From NCBI GenBank assembly GCA_000507305.1, contig DF239733.1:62001-126000 (forward strand): a stretch of 64,000 bases of DNA, written 5' to 3'. Below the pieces are notes generated by a model, which saw only the letters and a program-made list of their open reading frames with translations, was not told the origin of the DNA and made no database searches. Positions 57,501 through 64,000 of the stretch are shown here, piece after piece (within the stretch, counting starts at the first letter, position 1; each line of letters starts with the position of its first letter). This DNA is from Breviolum minutum Mf 1.05b.01. Its lineage: Eukaryota; Sar; Dinophyceae; Suessiales; Symbiodiniaceae. Both the position numbers and the translations under genes were made by a program.

Positions 57501-59393
57501 ATCATCTAAACGAAGGTACAGTAGACCTACATACACTCCTAAAACCTAACATGGAACCTGAAACTGATAGATTCCCCTTAGAGGAATCCTCTCTTTTCTT
57601 TTTTTTTCTAGGTTCCATGCTGAATTTTGGGTGATGTAAACATTCATACAGTATATATATATATATACATACACTGTACATATATATTTATATATATACA
57701 TATTGAGCTTTTGCATAACTAAATGTGTTCGGAGCAAGTTGGAGGTCAATTCAACTTGCCAATTCCAGGGTGTTGTTTTGAGGTCAAGTTTGAAAAGTGA
57801 TTACGAATCACCTTGGGGGAGCTCACTTTATTTGCTACTCCTGTGCTAATCACTTCTAAACATTCGAACTCTACTAAGGAGCTACACATGAAATATTTTC
57901 TGATCGTGTGAATGCTATTTGAAGCCTAGTCGAATCACTCAAAAAATACCAAGGGTAGTCTAAGTTTTTTTTTGCTTCCAGAAGTTTGTGGTGAATTCAA
58001 TTGCAACCCAAAATCCACAGCCCCAAAGGTAGCTTCCGCGCATCGTTTCAATTTCCGGTCCAATCCCATCTGATTTTGATTTGGTGAAAAGGTACATACA
58101 TTGCAGTACTTCAAGTGCCAATTGAATTATAGGTTATAGCAGCCCAAACTTCCTAATTACTTAGTGTACCAGGTTCATGAACACTATAGTGGTATCAATA
58201 ATGTCAACCTGAATTGAGTTTTCTCTGACTACTTGCCAGGCAATACTAGACAAGAAACACAACTCACATGTTTACAAATCAAAAAACTCATCTAGATGCT
58301 CACACCTTTCCAGTTGACTTTGTAATGCTTCGAAGTGAATTCCCACTTCATTGTTCGCTGCTGACACTTCGCAGGCCTTACAACGTGCAATGGCCCGGCG
58401 TGTGGTGCAGTCCAGGTGTTGATGGGGCGGCGGGATATGGCGAGAGTGGAATGGTCACAGCAGGATTTGTTTTTTTCCGATTTTTCTTAGGGGTACTTTT
58501 TGGGGAACTTTGAAGTTGGATCATATATCCCCCCACGCCCAATCGCTTATAAAATGCTAACCTCTATCCGACTATCCGATTATAACATCTCTTAACCAGG
58601 ACTCATTTTATAAACAAATTTTGGTGTTTAAGTTTTTTGAGATGTTGGATGAAACAACATTTCATAAAGATAAGTCCTCGATCTCCGTGTTTTGATGTCA
58701 TTTTCGTTTTGGGAATTGTCATTTGGGGCGGAGGCTTTTTATAATAAATCAGAATCAACATCATTTTACAAATAAGATTGTTGGGCCCCGTGCTGAACCC
58801 CGTCATTTCATATCTTTCCAAATCCTGTTTTCCTCGATGTATGGATCGTTTTGATGTTACAGCATTCTATAAATGACACACCTTTGGGGACATCATTCTT
58901 GAAACAAAGAACCCTTGAGGGGTCATTCTATATACACGTTGGGTTTATAAAATGCTAATCTAGGGACGCACACCATTGGGCAAGGGGGTTGATTATATAT
59001 TTCTGTTTGCATGAAAAAAAGAGAAGACAAACGAAAACGCAAGGAGAGATGTTGAATAGAGGAATCCTTTCAGAATTTCAAAATGGTCCCAAAGATGGTG
59101 TTTTCCCAATGGATTGGGGGGTCATTATAATTTGCTCAAAGTACCATGAGTTTTAGGATGCAACATGAATTTACAATGTATGATGCGATTTTGAGGTGTT
59201 AACCGTTAAGTGTGAATGAATTGAAGTCACACAAAAATGATCTACAATTTCCATCTACCCTTAGCAGCATCGCATGTTGCCAGTGGCCAGGAGCACAGAT
59301 GTGGAGTCCTTGAAGACGTTGACTCTGGCAGATTTGACACAGGTGGCGGAGGAGCAGGCTGCACATCGTTTGGAGGCGCATAGGGATGAGTGA
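44878..59393 (+). CDS. AAA+ ATPase of CbbX/SpoVK type, module 2 (interrupted by introns)
   Basis: A second, divergent CbbX-type AAA+ domain. Proposed exons: 44878-44943, 45414-45444, 45728-45787, 47654-47685, 48959-49020, 49385-49478, 51904-51942, 52491-52577, 53207-53293, 54325-54399, 54861-54910, 56083-56187, 56914-57007, 58375-58401 and 59268-59393. Motifs in order: helix KLRSLVGLKSVKE, P-loop GNPGTGKT, GQTAPK, Walker B GGVLFIDEAYAL, sensor-1 VIVILAGY, NPGFKSRVPF with the arginine finger, DYSCSEL, lid motif NGNGRTVRN, then a C-terminal helix ending in TGA at 59391. Nearly all joins keep phase; the 49478/51904 join does not. At least three donors are GA and two are GC. An active ATPase is expected from the intact residues. 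The partner is unknown; Rubisco activation is only one possibility. Confidence 0.85.
45414..45444 (+). CDS. Module 2 upstream exon (31 nt)
   Basis: (E)SAVQAVLEL(T), donor GTTCGT. Its phases link 44943 and 45728 exactly. Confidence 0.55.
45728..45787 (+). CDS. Module 2 exon: N-terminal helix of AAA+ domain
   Basis: LKPLLQKLRSLVGLKSVKE(A) parallels LNRLVGLTKAV of module 1. The donor GTGAAA in phase 2 is at the same position and phase as in module 1. Confidence 0.8.
46724..46853. repeat. Family E element (copy E3)
   Basis: TTTGGTTAAATTATAGCGACTTCAC ... GTGAAATATTATAATTTGGCCAGAT; the best preserved copy of the family. Confidence 0.75.
47396..47468. repeat. Family H fragment (copy H2)
   Basis: CCTTGGGGAAATGATCCAAT then TTGACGTGCGCATATTTTTTTCAGATGGGTGGTTCAACCCACC, matching H1 and H3. 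Confidence 0.7.
47474..47625. repeat. Family G element (copy G2) just before a module 2 exon
   Basis: AGGATGTTCC..GAGTTAGTAACAGGTTAG is answered by ATCCTTCCAACG..GGGGACATCC. The core CCCAATATACCC is shared with G1. It ends 28 bp upstream of the exon at 47654. Family H copy H2 (47396-47468) abuts its left side. Confidence 0.75.
47654..47685 (+). CDS. Module 2 exon (32 nt): strand before P-loop, GC donor
   Basis: QGLGGQAFHM(R) aligns with LMGQSFHMQ of module 1. GC donor (ATGC|GCCACT), phase 1; C + GT of the next exon makes Arg. A longer open reading to GTAAGA at 47728 exists but breaks the homology. Confidence 0.65.
48959..49020 (+). CDS. Module 2 exon: Walker A
   Basis: FLGNPGTGKTVVARIVGEMM, an intact P-loop. 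Acceptor gcccGAG|G. Donor GTGCCG chosen because the next exon continues V-KMGVVE as in module 1 (LLVEMGVIK); a GTAAGA donor at 49062 is the alternative. Confidence 0.88.
49210..49331. repeat. Family B element (copy B6)
   Basis: TACTGTTCATGGAAGAATTC ... GGATTTATTCCATCTACAGTA, ending 53 bp before the exon at 49385. Confidence 0.8.
49385..49478 (+). CDS. Module 2 exon: helix and strand after P-loop
   Basis: VKMGVVEMPAEVKKRLKEEA then CAVAIFVEIS. FVEIS equals FVEVS of module 1. It is longer than the module 1 equivalent by about 15 residues. The donor is unresolved; GTTGAA at 49479 gives the wrong phase for 51904. Confidence 0.7.
51509..51572. repeat. GAT microsatellite
   Basis: (GAT)n with GAG variants in the intron before 51904. 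Confidence 0.95.
51904..51942 (+). CDS. Module 2 exon (39 nt): pore-loop region, GC donor
   Basis: DMVAQYLGQTAPK, 13 codons, phase 0. GC donor (AAG|GCTCTG); the TAPK|V boundary matches module 1. Confidence 0.85.
52491..52577 (+). CDS. Module 2 exon: Walker B, GA donor
   Basis: VEKAVSEAIGGVLFIDEAYA then LVRDGKESD. LFIDEA is the Walker B strand. Phase needs a GA donor (GAC|GAGTGG, or AGT|GACGAG three bases earlier); GTACGT at 52554 would delete the loop. GGATG repeats follow immediately. Confidence 0.85.
53207..53293 (+). CDS. Module 2 exon: sensor-1 strand, GA donor
   Basis: DSFGQEAVDTLIKEMEDKR then KNVIVILAGY. Acceptor ttccgGCAG|G. The codon for Tyr is followed by GATCCT, a GA donor; the next exon resumes with ETEMDTFF exactly as YEKEMETFF in module 1. 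Confidence 0.88.
54096..54183. repeat. Family I fragment
   Basis: GCTTCGTAAGGAGCCATGATAAACGAGTACATGG then AGTTGTGCCATCTACTTTTT matches the right half of the 35107-35340 element. Confidence 0.6.
54325..54399 (+). CDS. Module 2 exon: arginine-finger box, GA donor
   Basis: ETEMDTFFDSNPGFKSRVPF then TFRFE. Contains the complete NPGFKSR box. Phase 0 ends at GAG|GAAAAG, giving FRFE-DYSCSEL with the next exon. Confidence 0.88.
54861..54910 (+). CDS. Module 2 exon: DY..EL segment
   Basis: DYSCSELGKIGSLVSW(I), equivalent to DYNCEELSHIGS of module 1. GA donor (AT|GAGAGG) fits the phase of 56083; GTTCCT at 54916 does not. Confidence 0.7.
56053..56082. repeat. GTT/GCT microsatellite serving as polypyrimidine-type tract
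   Basis: (TTG)n TTGCTGCTGCAG runs directly into the acceptor of the next module 2 exon. Confidence 0.8.
56083..56187 (+). CDS. Module 2 exon: lid helices
   Basis: LAFCRTLQASPRLEDLIAFA then SGCCDVSAVLMGKI. Donor is a consensus GTGAGC in phase 2, and the next exon restores Leu (CT + T). Confidence 0.75.
56225..56365. repeat. TA microsatellite cluster
   Basis: Repeated TATATA blocks shortly after the donor at 56188. Confidence 0.9.
56725..56890. repeat. Family B element pair (copy B7)
   Basis: A 49-bp deleted copy (CACTGTTCATGG ... TTTCTTCCATCAACTGTG) abuts a full copy (AACTGTTGATGGTTCAGAAAT ... ATTTCTGAATCATCAACTGT). The full copy ends 23 bp before the exon at 56914. Confidence 0.8.
56914..57007 (+). 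CDS. Module 2 exon: sensor-2 lid motif
   Basis: GRNGQGNDVAEADCHPSRDN then GNGRTVRNVIE. The lid arginine motif is intact. Acceptor catttCAG; donor GTGGGA, phase 0. Confidence 0.85.
57532..57638. repeat. Family A element (copy A14)
   Basis: TACACTCCTAAAACCTAACATGGAACC and GGTTCCATGCTGAATTTTGGGTGATGTA form the stem. Confidence 0.8.
58375..58401 (+). CDS. Module 2 exon (27 nt): C-terminal lid helix
   Basis: ALQRAMARR follows RNVIE in phase 0. Donor GTGGTG chosen so that the next exon stays in frame; GTGTTG at 58416 would add VVQS but break the phase. Confidence 0.65.
59268..59393 (+). CDS. Module 2 last exon, stop at TGA
   Basis: HRMLPVARSTDVESLKTLTL then ADLTQVAEEQAAHRLEAHRD and E before TGA. 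ARSTDVESLKTL aligns with LKSTTPEKLKAF of module 0. It is either the C-terminus, or the exon continues from a GA donor (AGG|GATGAG). The acceptor could be 59264 (adding Gln). Confidence 0.7.
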   Translation, partial: HRMLPVARSTDVESLKTLTLADLTQVAEEQAAHRLEAHRDE

Positions 59394-59434
59394 AAAGATG
59401 TTTTTTTCAACAAAAAAAGCCTGTCAAAAGTGGG

Positions 59435-59548
59435 TACCCCCCATGAACGCTAACATATCCCCTAAAAATTGATGGTTGGCTTTGAAGTTTCCTATTAAAA
59501 TGGTCCCTTTGCAGGGGAACAAATCGTGCAGTTTCGGGGGGGGGGTTA
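59435..59548. repeat. Family A element (copy A15)
   Basis: TACCCCCCATGAACGCTAACATATCCCC with the internal TTGATGGTTGGCTTTGAAGTTTCC and GGTCCCTTTGCAGGGG shared with A5. Confidence 0.7.
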
Positions 59549-59948
59549 ATAAACGAACAACCTACCAAGCAACGAACTGGTTGGTTGGTCACAAATTCCT
59601 GGCTCACTGGGTCAGCATCATTCAGCACGGCCAGGGTCCTTGTGGACAAACAGGTCTTGTGACCACCCTGGCACAAGCAGCTGAACAGAAGGCCTCTTCC
59701 TGACGGCAGATGTGATTTTTAGGAATCTAATATTAACATATATATATACACATAGTTGCAAGGGATCCTGAGCTTACAACTCCTGCATACTTCTTGGCAA
59801 TGGTACGCACATATATATATATATATATACACATTATATAGACCTATTTTTATATGAATGATCTGAGGGACCTGCGAAGCAACTCACCAAAACTGCTCGG
59901 ATCCTCGAAAATCATCACGGTTGAGTGGAAACTTGGGAACTTCAATGA

Positions 59949-60063
59949 CTACCCTCTGGTAAACTAACATAGCTGGCTGGAATATCACCATTTTCAATAG
60001 GAACTACATACACCTTCAAGGGGTTCATTTTCTAGCCAGCTATGTTAGTTTACCAGAGTGTAG
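59949..60063. repeat. Family A element (copy A16), longest perfect stem
   Basis: CTACCCTCTGGTAAACTAACATAGCTGGCT... is mirrored by ...AGCCAGCTATGTTAGTTTACCAGAGTGTAG; about 30 bp of outer stem with one mismatch region. Confidence 0.92.
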
Positions 60064-60079
60064 TTCATTTAATTTAATT

Positions 60080-60296
60080 TGTCTTTTCCGACCATTTTCT
60101 GATGAATTTTGAAGGAATAGAGGACAACATTTCAGCAAACTCCACCAATATCCTGAGACTTTCATCCGCCCTTTTGGGGTAAACGGACATAATCCTAGGT
60201 GATTTCAGATATATTTTATGTTCACCCCGATCCCTGGGGAAATGATCCAATTTGACGAGCATATTTTTCTAGCGGGTTGAAACCACCAGCTAGAAT
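60080..60296. repeat. Family H element (copy H3)
   Basis: The right half TTCACCCCGATCCCTGGGGA then AATGATCCAATTTGACGAGCATATTTTT matches H1 and H2; GAGACTTTCA in the left half also matches H1. Confidence 0.65.
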
Positions 60297-60415
60297 CTTA
60301 TTGCAGAGAAAGGGGGGGTACTGATGATTCCCAACCCCCCCGGTTTCGACCTAACCGTTCAGTTGGGGGAATGTTTTGAAGGCTGAAATCCGCGCCAGTT
60401 TTAAAGGATTTCAAC

Positions 60416-60506
60416 TACTCCCCCGAAAAAAACAGTTTGCCCTTGAAAATCAATGGTTGGACGATGTATTTCCTATTGAAATGGTCCCTTTGTTTCCGGC
60501 GTGTAC
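60416..60506. repeat. Family A element (copy A17)
   Basis: TACTCCCCCGAAAAAAACAG and TTTCCGGCGTGTAC, core CAATGGTTGGACGATGTATTTCC as in A2. Confidence 0.7.
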
Positions 60507-61393
60507 CAAGCTTAGTTGCTTAGGCACTGCTGCATATTTCATAGTAATAGTAATCCACCTGCAGCCCCAACACAAAAAGTTGCCACGAAGAGTCATGAAA
60601 CGCCAGGCTTCCCCCCTGTTTCTTTTGGCTATTTTCTTGCTACTTTGCTACTTCATTGAAGGGAAATTTCGAACCGTAACTTGTGGCCTATCAATCAAGG
60701 ACCTTATTAAAGGGATGATCAGAAAAACAACTGCCCATTCGAGTTGGTTGATCATTGCAGGCTGGCTTGGCGATGTGGAATAGGATACTTGGTGGGCTTT
60801 GGGTGTTGCAGTGTTTGGGGATCAGATATGTTTGCAGTGTTTGGGGAGATACTTCTGAACTTGGAAGCATCAGACCATATTGGTAGCACATAGCATCAGA
60901 AGAAGCATAATCTCACAGAAGCCAGGAATGCACATACCTGTACCCCTGACGAACAGTTTGAGAATTTCGGTTCCCTTTTTGGCGGTTCGATCAGGTATAG
61001 GGTATCGAGTATCTTCCAAGGGTATGTGGGCAAAATCATTGAATATTGACATAGCATATTATTGACCACCTGATATTTAAGGATTTTATATACCATTGTC
61101 AACCAAAGGTAAATTGGTGATTTAGCTTGGTCAAAGCATATGCGAAAGGAATAGTATGTACCTTTATAAGAAGGGGTTCATGGGATCACATACCACCACC
61201 CTTCTCCACAAGATGAACCACATAGAGGATCCCGTACTTTTTAAAGGTGTCTAGCTATATGTTTCGGATCATTGAAGAAACACGGCTCTGTCAGTTCCAT
61301 GTTTCATGGGTTTGCCCCCCCTCCTTTCACTTCTCATATGACAAAGTTTTAGAAGTAGAAAGGTTTGATTCAGATAATTCTCTCTTCTTCTAG

Positions 61394-61429
61394 CTGCGAC
61401 TCCTAAGCCATGAGGGAATGCATCCCAAC
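61394..61429 (+). CDS. Exon (36 nt) of the right-hand gene
   Basis: LRLLSHEGMHPN between ttcttctTAG and a consensus GTGAGT donor, phase 0. Family unknown. Confidence 0.55.
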
Positions 61430-61517
61430 GTGAGTTTCTTGAGGCTTTGGGAATCCCCACAATTGGGAGAGGGTCTTCGATGATTCTTAGACTACTATCA
61501 AATATGGATGAAGAAAA

Positions 61518-61705
61518 GCCTACAGCCTACAGCCTACAGCCTACAGCCTACAGCCTACAGCCTACAGCCTACTACTACTCCTACTACTACTCCTACTACT
61601 ACTACTACTACTACTACTGCTACTACTACTACTACTATTACTACTACAAAAGTAACAACGACAACAACAACAACAACAACAACAACAACAGCTACTGCTA
61701 CTTTT
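61518..61705. repeat. Compound array: CCTACAG heptamer, then CTA and CAA triplets
   Basis: Seven or eight CCTACAG units, then (CTA)n with CTC and CTG variants, then (CAA)n. The three arrays abut each other. Confidence 0.95.
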
Positions 61706-62509
61706 TAGCTTCATCGTTTATTCAGAGATTGTCACAGGTAGCCCGACATGTTGGACCAACGTGGTGTGACTAGCTGAGGAATTATCAACTCAGCAAGCCC
61801 AGTGAACAGCTCTACAGGCAGGGGAAGGGGAGCCAAGAATGACTGCCACCCAACTTTCACATATGATTTGGTTGGAAAATGTTGATCAAAACATGTTTGA
61901 AACATAATCTAAGCATTTTGTTGAAACTTTCATCTATTTGGTATTTGGTAGGGTGAGACTGGATTGATTTCTGGTGGTTGGTTTCGGGTGCGAGCGTTTC
62001 AGAGAGCGTTGGGAGTTTCCTAACCACATCTTATATACCTAGACCCTCCAAGGTTATCAAACTTCAGCCACCAGGTCTGTTTTTCGTGGCTAAGGGGCAC
62101 AAATTTCACACCCTTCAAGGATTCATTAAATTGAAAGATGTTGAGATTGTGGATGTTGTTGAAGTTGTGTTTTTGCTGGAGTTTTCCATTATTGCTATTT
62201 TAAGGCGGAATGTATGGGCAAATAGCTGGACTTTTATTGTATATAAGATTTTTTCCGGTCCACTGCTCTGAGGATCCTTTTCCTTGTGAATTTCTCTCTT
62301 TTCGCGCTCCAGAGAAAAATACCGGCGTATAGCCTACTTGAAACCTGAAACTGGGTTGATGACAAATTCCAAAATGGGAATTGAATGGTAGGATCTTCTG
62401 TTTTTTTGTTGTTTTTTTGTTCAAACACAACTCATCATAAAAGGCAGCAAAATGTGAGGGTGTACAAAGGACAGCAATCGTTTAAATTGGATGCCCCTCC
62501 CCCTCGCAG

Positions 62510-62607
62510 GATGGTCAGGGAGAGCCAACGTTTGAGCAAGTCCTTGAGCAGTTTCCAAAGTGCCTTGCTCCCTTTGAAACCCGGGGAAGATCCCAAAAAA
62601 GTCACCA
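62510..62607 (+). CDS. Exon of the right-hand gene
   Basis: After cctcgCAG|G it reads MVRESQRLSKSLSSFQSALL then PLKPGEDPKKVT. Donor GTCACC (62608) would be in phase with 62853; GTTTCA at 62616 would not. Helical, basic; family unknown. Confidence 0.55.
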
Positions 62608-62852
62608 GTCACCAGGTTTCAGGTCATGAATAGCTGACTAATGTTTTGTGAGTGATGGATGTTCAAACTGAAAGGATTTCAATTTCAATTTATTTTTTCA
62701 AATCAAAAGTTGACTGATGTCCACTGCAAAGACAAGGTTCAACAACAAAAACACACCTGGTTTTCTTAATGTTCATATCCAGATCTTGTTTTACTTTCAG
62801 ACATTTTTTTGTGGAAGCTTTGTGTCTAACCTTTGTGTGCGATTCCACGCAG

Positions 62853-62922
62853 GTACTTCCCTCGGCAAGTTGCAAAAAGACTGCAGCGTTGGACTCAGCA
62901 ATCTGGTGAAGAAACTCGACAG
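62853..62922 (+). CDS. Exon of the right-hand gene
   Basis: TSLGKLQKDCSVGLSNLVKK then LD(R), between attccacgCAG|G and GTGCGG. Joins 63723 in phase (AG + G = Arg). Confidence 0.65.
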
Positions 62923-63157
62923 GTGCGGTGACAAAAAAGGGCTGAAACGAAGGCGGTTTAGGGGATCATTTGGGAGTTGGAGACAGAAATGGGTTGAGAT
63001 GCTATACAGGTTTAGATTTAAGTTTTAAGTCTTAAGTGGTCAATGTGAAAAACATTACTTTTTGATGGGGTTGGAGTTGGTGTTGCTCGTATGGTAGGTG
63101 GTATTGTATGATCAGGTATATTGTGTTTTTGTTTGATTAAAGAAGTGTTGCTCGACG

Positions 63158-63162
63158 ATGAT

Positions 63163-63235
<73 letters not shown>

Positions 63236-63236
63236 C
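63158..63236. repeat. GAT microsatellite
   Basis: Pure (GAT)n, source of poly-Asp and poly-Ser frames. Confidence 0.95.
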
Positions 63237-63246
63237 CTGACCACAG

Positions 63247-63591
63247 GCTTTTGTTCAACCCGCTAACGGGGTGGATGAAAAGTGCTCTACTACTGTGCAG
63301 CACGACGCATCACGATGCATCACTGTTTTTGCAGTTAAGCTCCAGCACTGGATTGTTTATTTCATGCCATTTGTATTTCATAAGGTCATATTTGCCCAAA
63401 GAATACTGTACAGACAAAGGAGTAAATATGAAGAGGTTCCAAGATTTAAGGTCTATGATCAACTTTCCTCTCACTTTATTTTTCGCCATCTGAGACGCAT
63501 CACGCTGAATTGGTCATACTTCTGTTCCATCAATGGAACTTACATCCAAGAGCCCTTGTTTTTTTTTGGAAGTTATACATTCTCAACCACT
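63247..63591. other. Long open + frame between two splice-like signals
   Basis: 115 codons are open from gaccaCAG|G to CTG|GTTAAT, including RFKVYDQLSSHFIFRHLRRI. The phases do not match the neighbouring exons, so it is not included as an exon. Confidence 0.2.
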
Positions 63592-63592
63592 G

Positions 63593-63707
63593 GTTAATTG
63601 TTTGGGTCGGTGGTTTGGATTTCTGAGATGCCCGAAAATAAATGGAATTGTTACTTAGGGAAACCCCTCGAATTCCAAACCACCGGGCCCCAAACCACCA
63701 ATTTACC
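63593..63707. repeat. Family D palindromic element (copy D2) next to an acceptor
   Basis: GGTTAATTGTTTGGGTCGGTGGTTTGG ... CCAAACCACC..CCAAACCACCAATTTACC. The core TTACTTAGGGAAACCCC matches D1. It ends 15 bp before the acceptor of the exon at 63723. Confidence 0.85.
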
Positions 63708-63722
63708 ATCAGTTGCACGCAG

Positions 63723-63793
63723 GAAGATCAAGGTCACTTGTGAAGAGCAACTTCCTAAGATGACGCGATTCTTGGACAATAAAATCAATGATG
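63723..63793 (+). CDS. Exon of the right-hand gene
   Basis: KIKVTCEEQLPKMTRFLDNK then IND, after gcacgCAG|G, donor GTTAGG in phase 1. The gene continues beyond the window. Family unknown. Confidence 0.62.
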
Positions 63794-64000
63794 GTTAGGG
63801 GGTGCTTGGGTGAAATAGAGAAGGATTAAGATATGAATTCATATATTGATCCATTGATATGAGTATTAATGATTAAAGCAAACCTGCTGGTGAGGACCCA
63901 ATTTTGAAGCCTGGGCATGATTGACCTTGCAACTTGACACTTATAACATAGAACCAAATCTCCTTTTCCAGCAGCTAATATCAACTTCATATTTCCTACA

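Larger units (their letters stand above)
59394..61393. other. Probable intergenic region rich in family A elements
   Basis: Contains A15, A16, A17 and family H copy H3. The 135-codon + frame at 60376-60783 overlaps A17 and has no splice or homology support. Confidence 0.45.

Noticed and set aside
57976..58027. Possible exon KFVVNSIATQNPQPQ between ttccAG and GTAGCT
   Set aside because: Inserting it between RNVIE and ALQRAMARR breaks the phase, while the direct join is in frame and matches module 0.
60376..60783. 135-codon + frame with a hydrophobic segment
   Set aside because: It starts through a family A element, has no homology, and lies in a repeat-rich spacer.
1..64000. Search by eye for tRNA, rRNA, snRNA and the dinoflagellate spliced leader (CCATTTTGGCTCAAG)
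   Set aside because: No convincing match was seen on either strand. Absence by eye is not proof.

Overview
The window is nuclear DNA of a eukaryote, most likely a dinoflagellate or a close alveolate relative. The evidence is read from the sequence: very short exons (19-180 nt) lie in long AT-rich introns, and every reconstructed exon is on the + strand. Introns end in AG and are usually followed by G (AG|G). Many introns whose boundaries are fixed by protein homology and reading phase start with GC or GA instead of GT. There is a TTTAGGG/TTTTAGGG telomere-type tract at 27.9-28.3 kb. GT/GC/GA donors and AG|G acceptors are known for Symbiodiniaceae, and TTTAGGG telomeres are known for dinoflagellates. 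No dinoflagellate spliced-leader sequence was seen, so the assignment is an inference.

The recognisable genes are three related AAA+ ATPase modules of the CbbX/SpoVK (Rubisco-activase-like) type in direct tandem orientation. Module 0 keeps only its C-terminal lid (about 1.53-2.27 kb). Module 1 (20.3-31.2 kb) is rebuilt in phase from the first helix through Walker A, Walker B, sensor 1 and the arginine-finger box; the lid beyond that is partial. Module 2 (44.9-59.4 kb) is a divergent paralogue with the same order of motifs and an in-frame stop at 59391. They may be tandem genes or parts of a very long multi-AAA gene; genomic sequence alone cannot decide. A stop codon also follows a phase-consistent six-exon chain at 35.7-37.8 kb, which favours separate genes.

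Between the modules lie other + strand exons that I cannot name: 5.97-7.3 kb, 8.97-12.2 kb (including an acidic exon spliced to a basic one), a PAN/Apple-like cysteine exon at 14.44 kb, 18.6 kb, 33.6 kb, 39-41.6 kb, and 61.4-63.8 kb at the right edge.

The rest is introns and intergenic DNA crowded with short palindromic elements of about 100-200 bp. I recognise at least ten families by their repeated inverted termini; family A has 17 copies and family B has 7. Several sit within a few bases of splice sites, so they look like introner-type or MITE-type elements. Few intron positions are shared between modules 1 and 2, which suggests rapid intron turnover after duplication. Trinucleotide, TA and GGATG microsatellites, a five-unit ~137-bp minisatellite (37754-38444) and the telomere-like tract complete the window.
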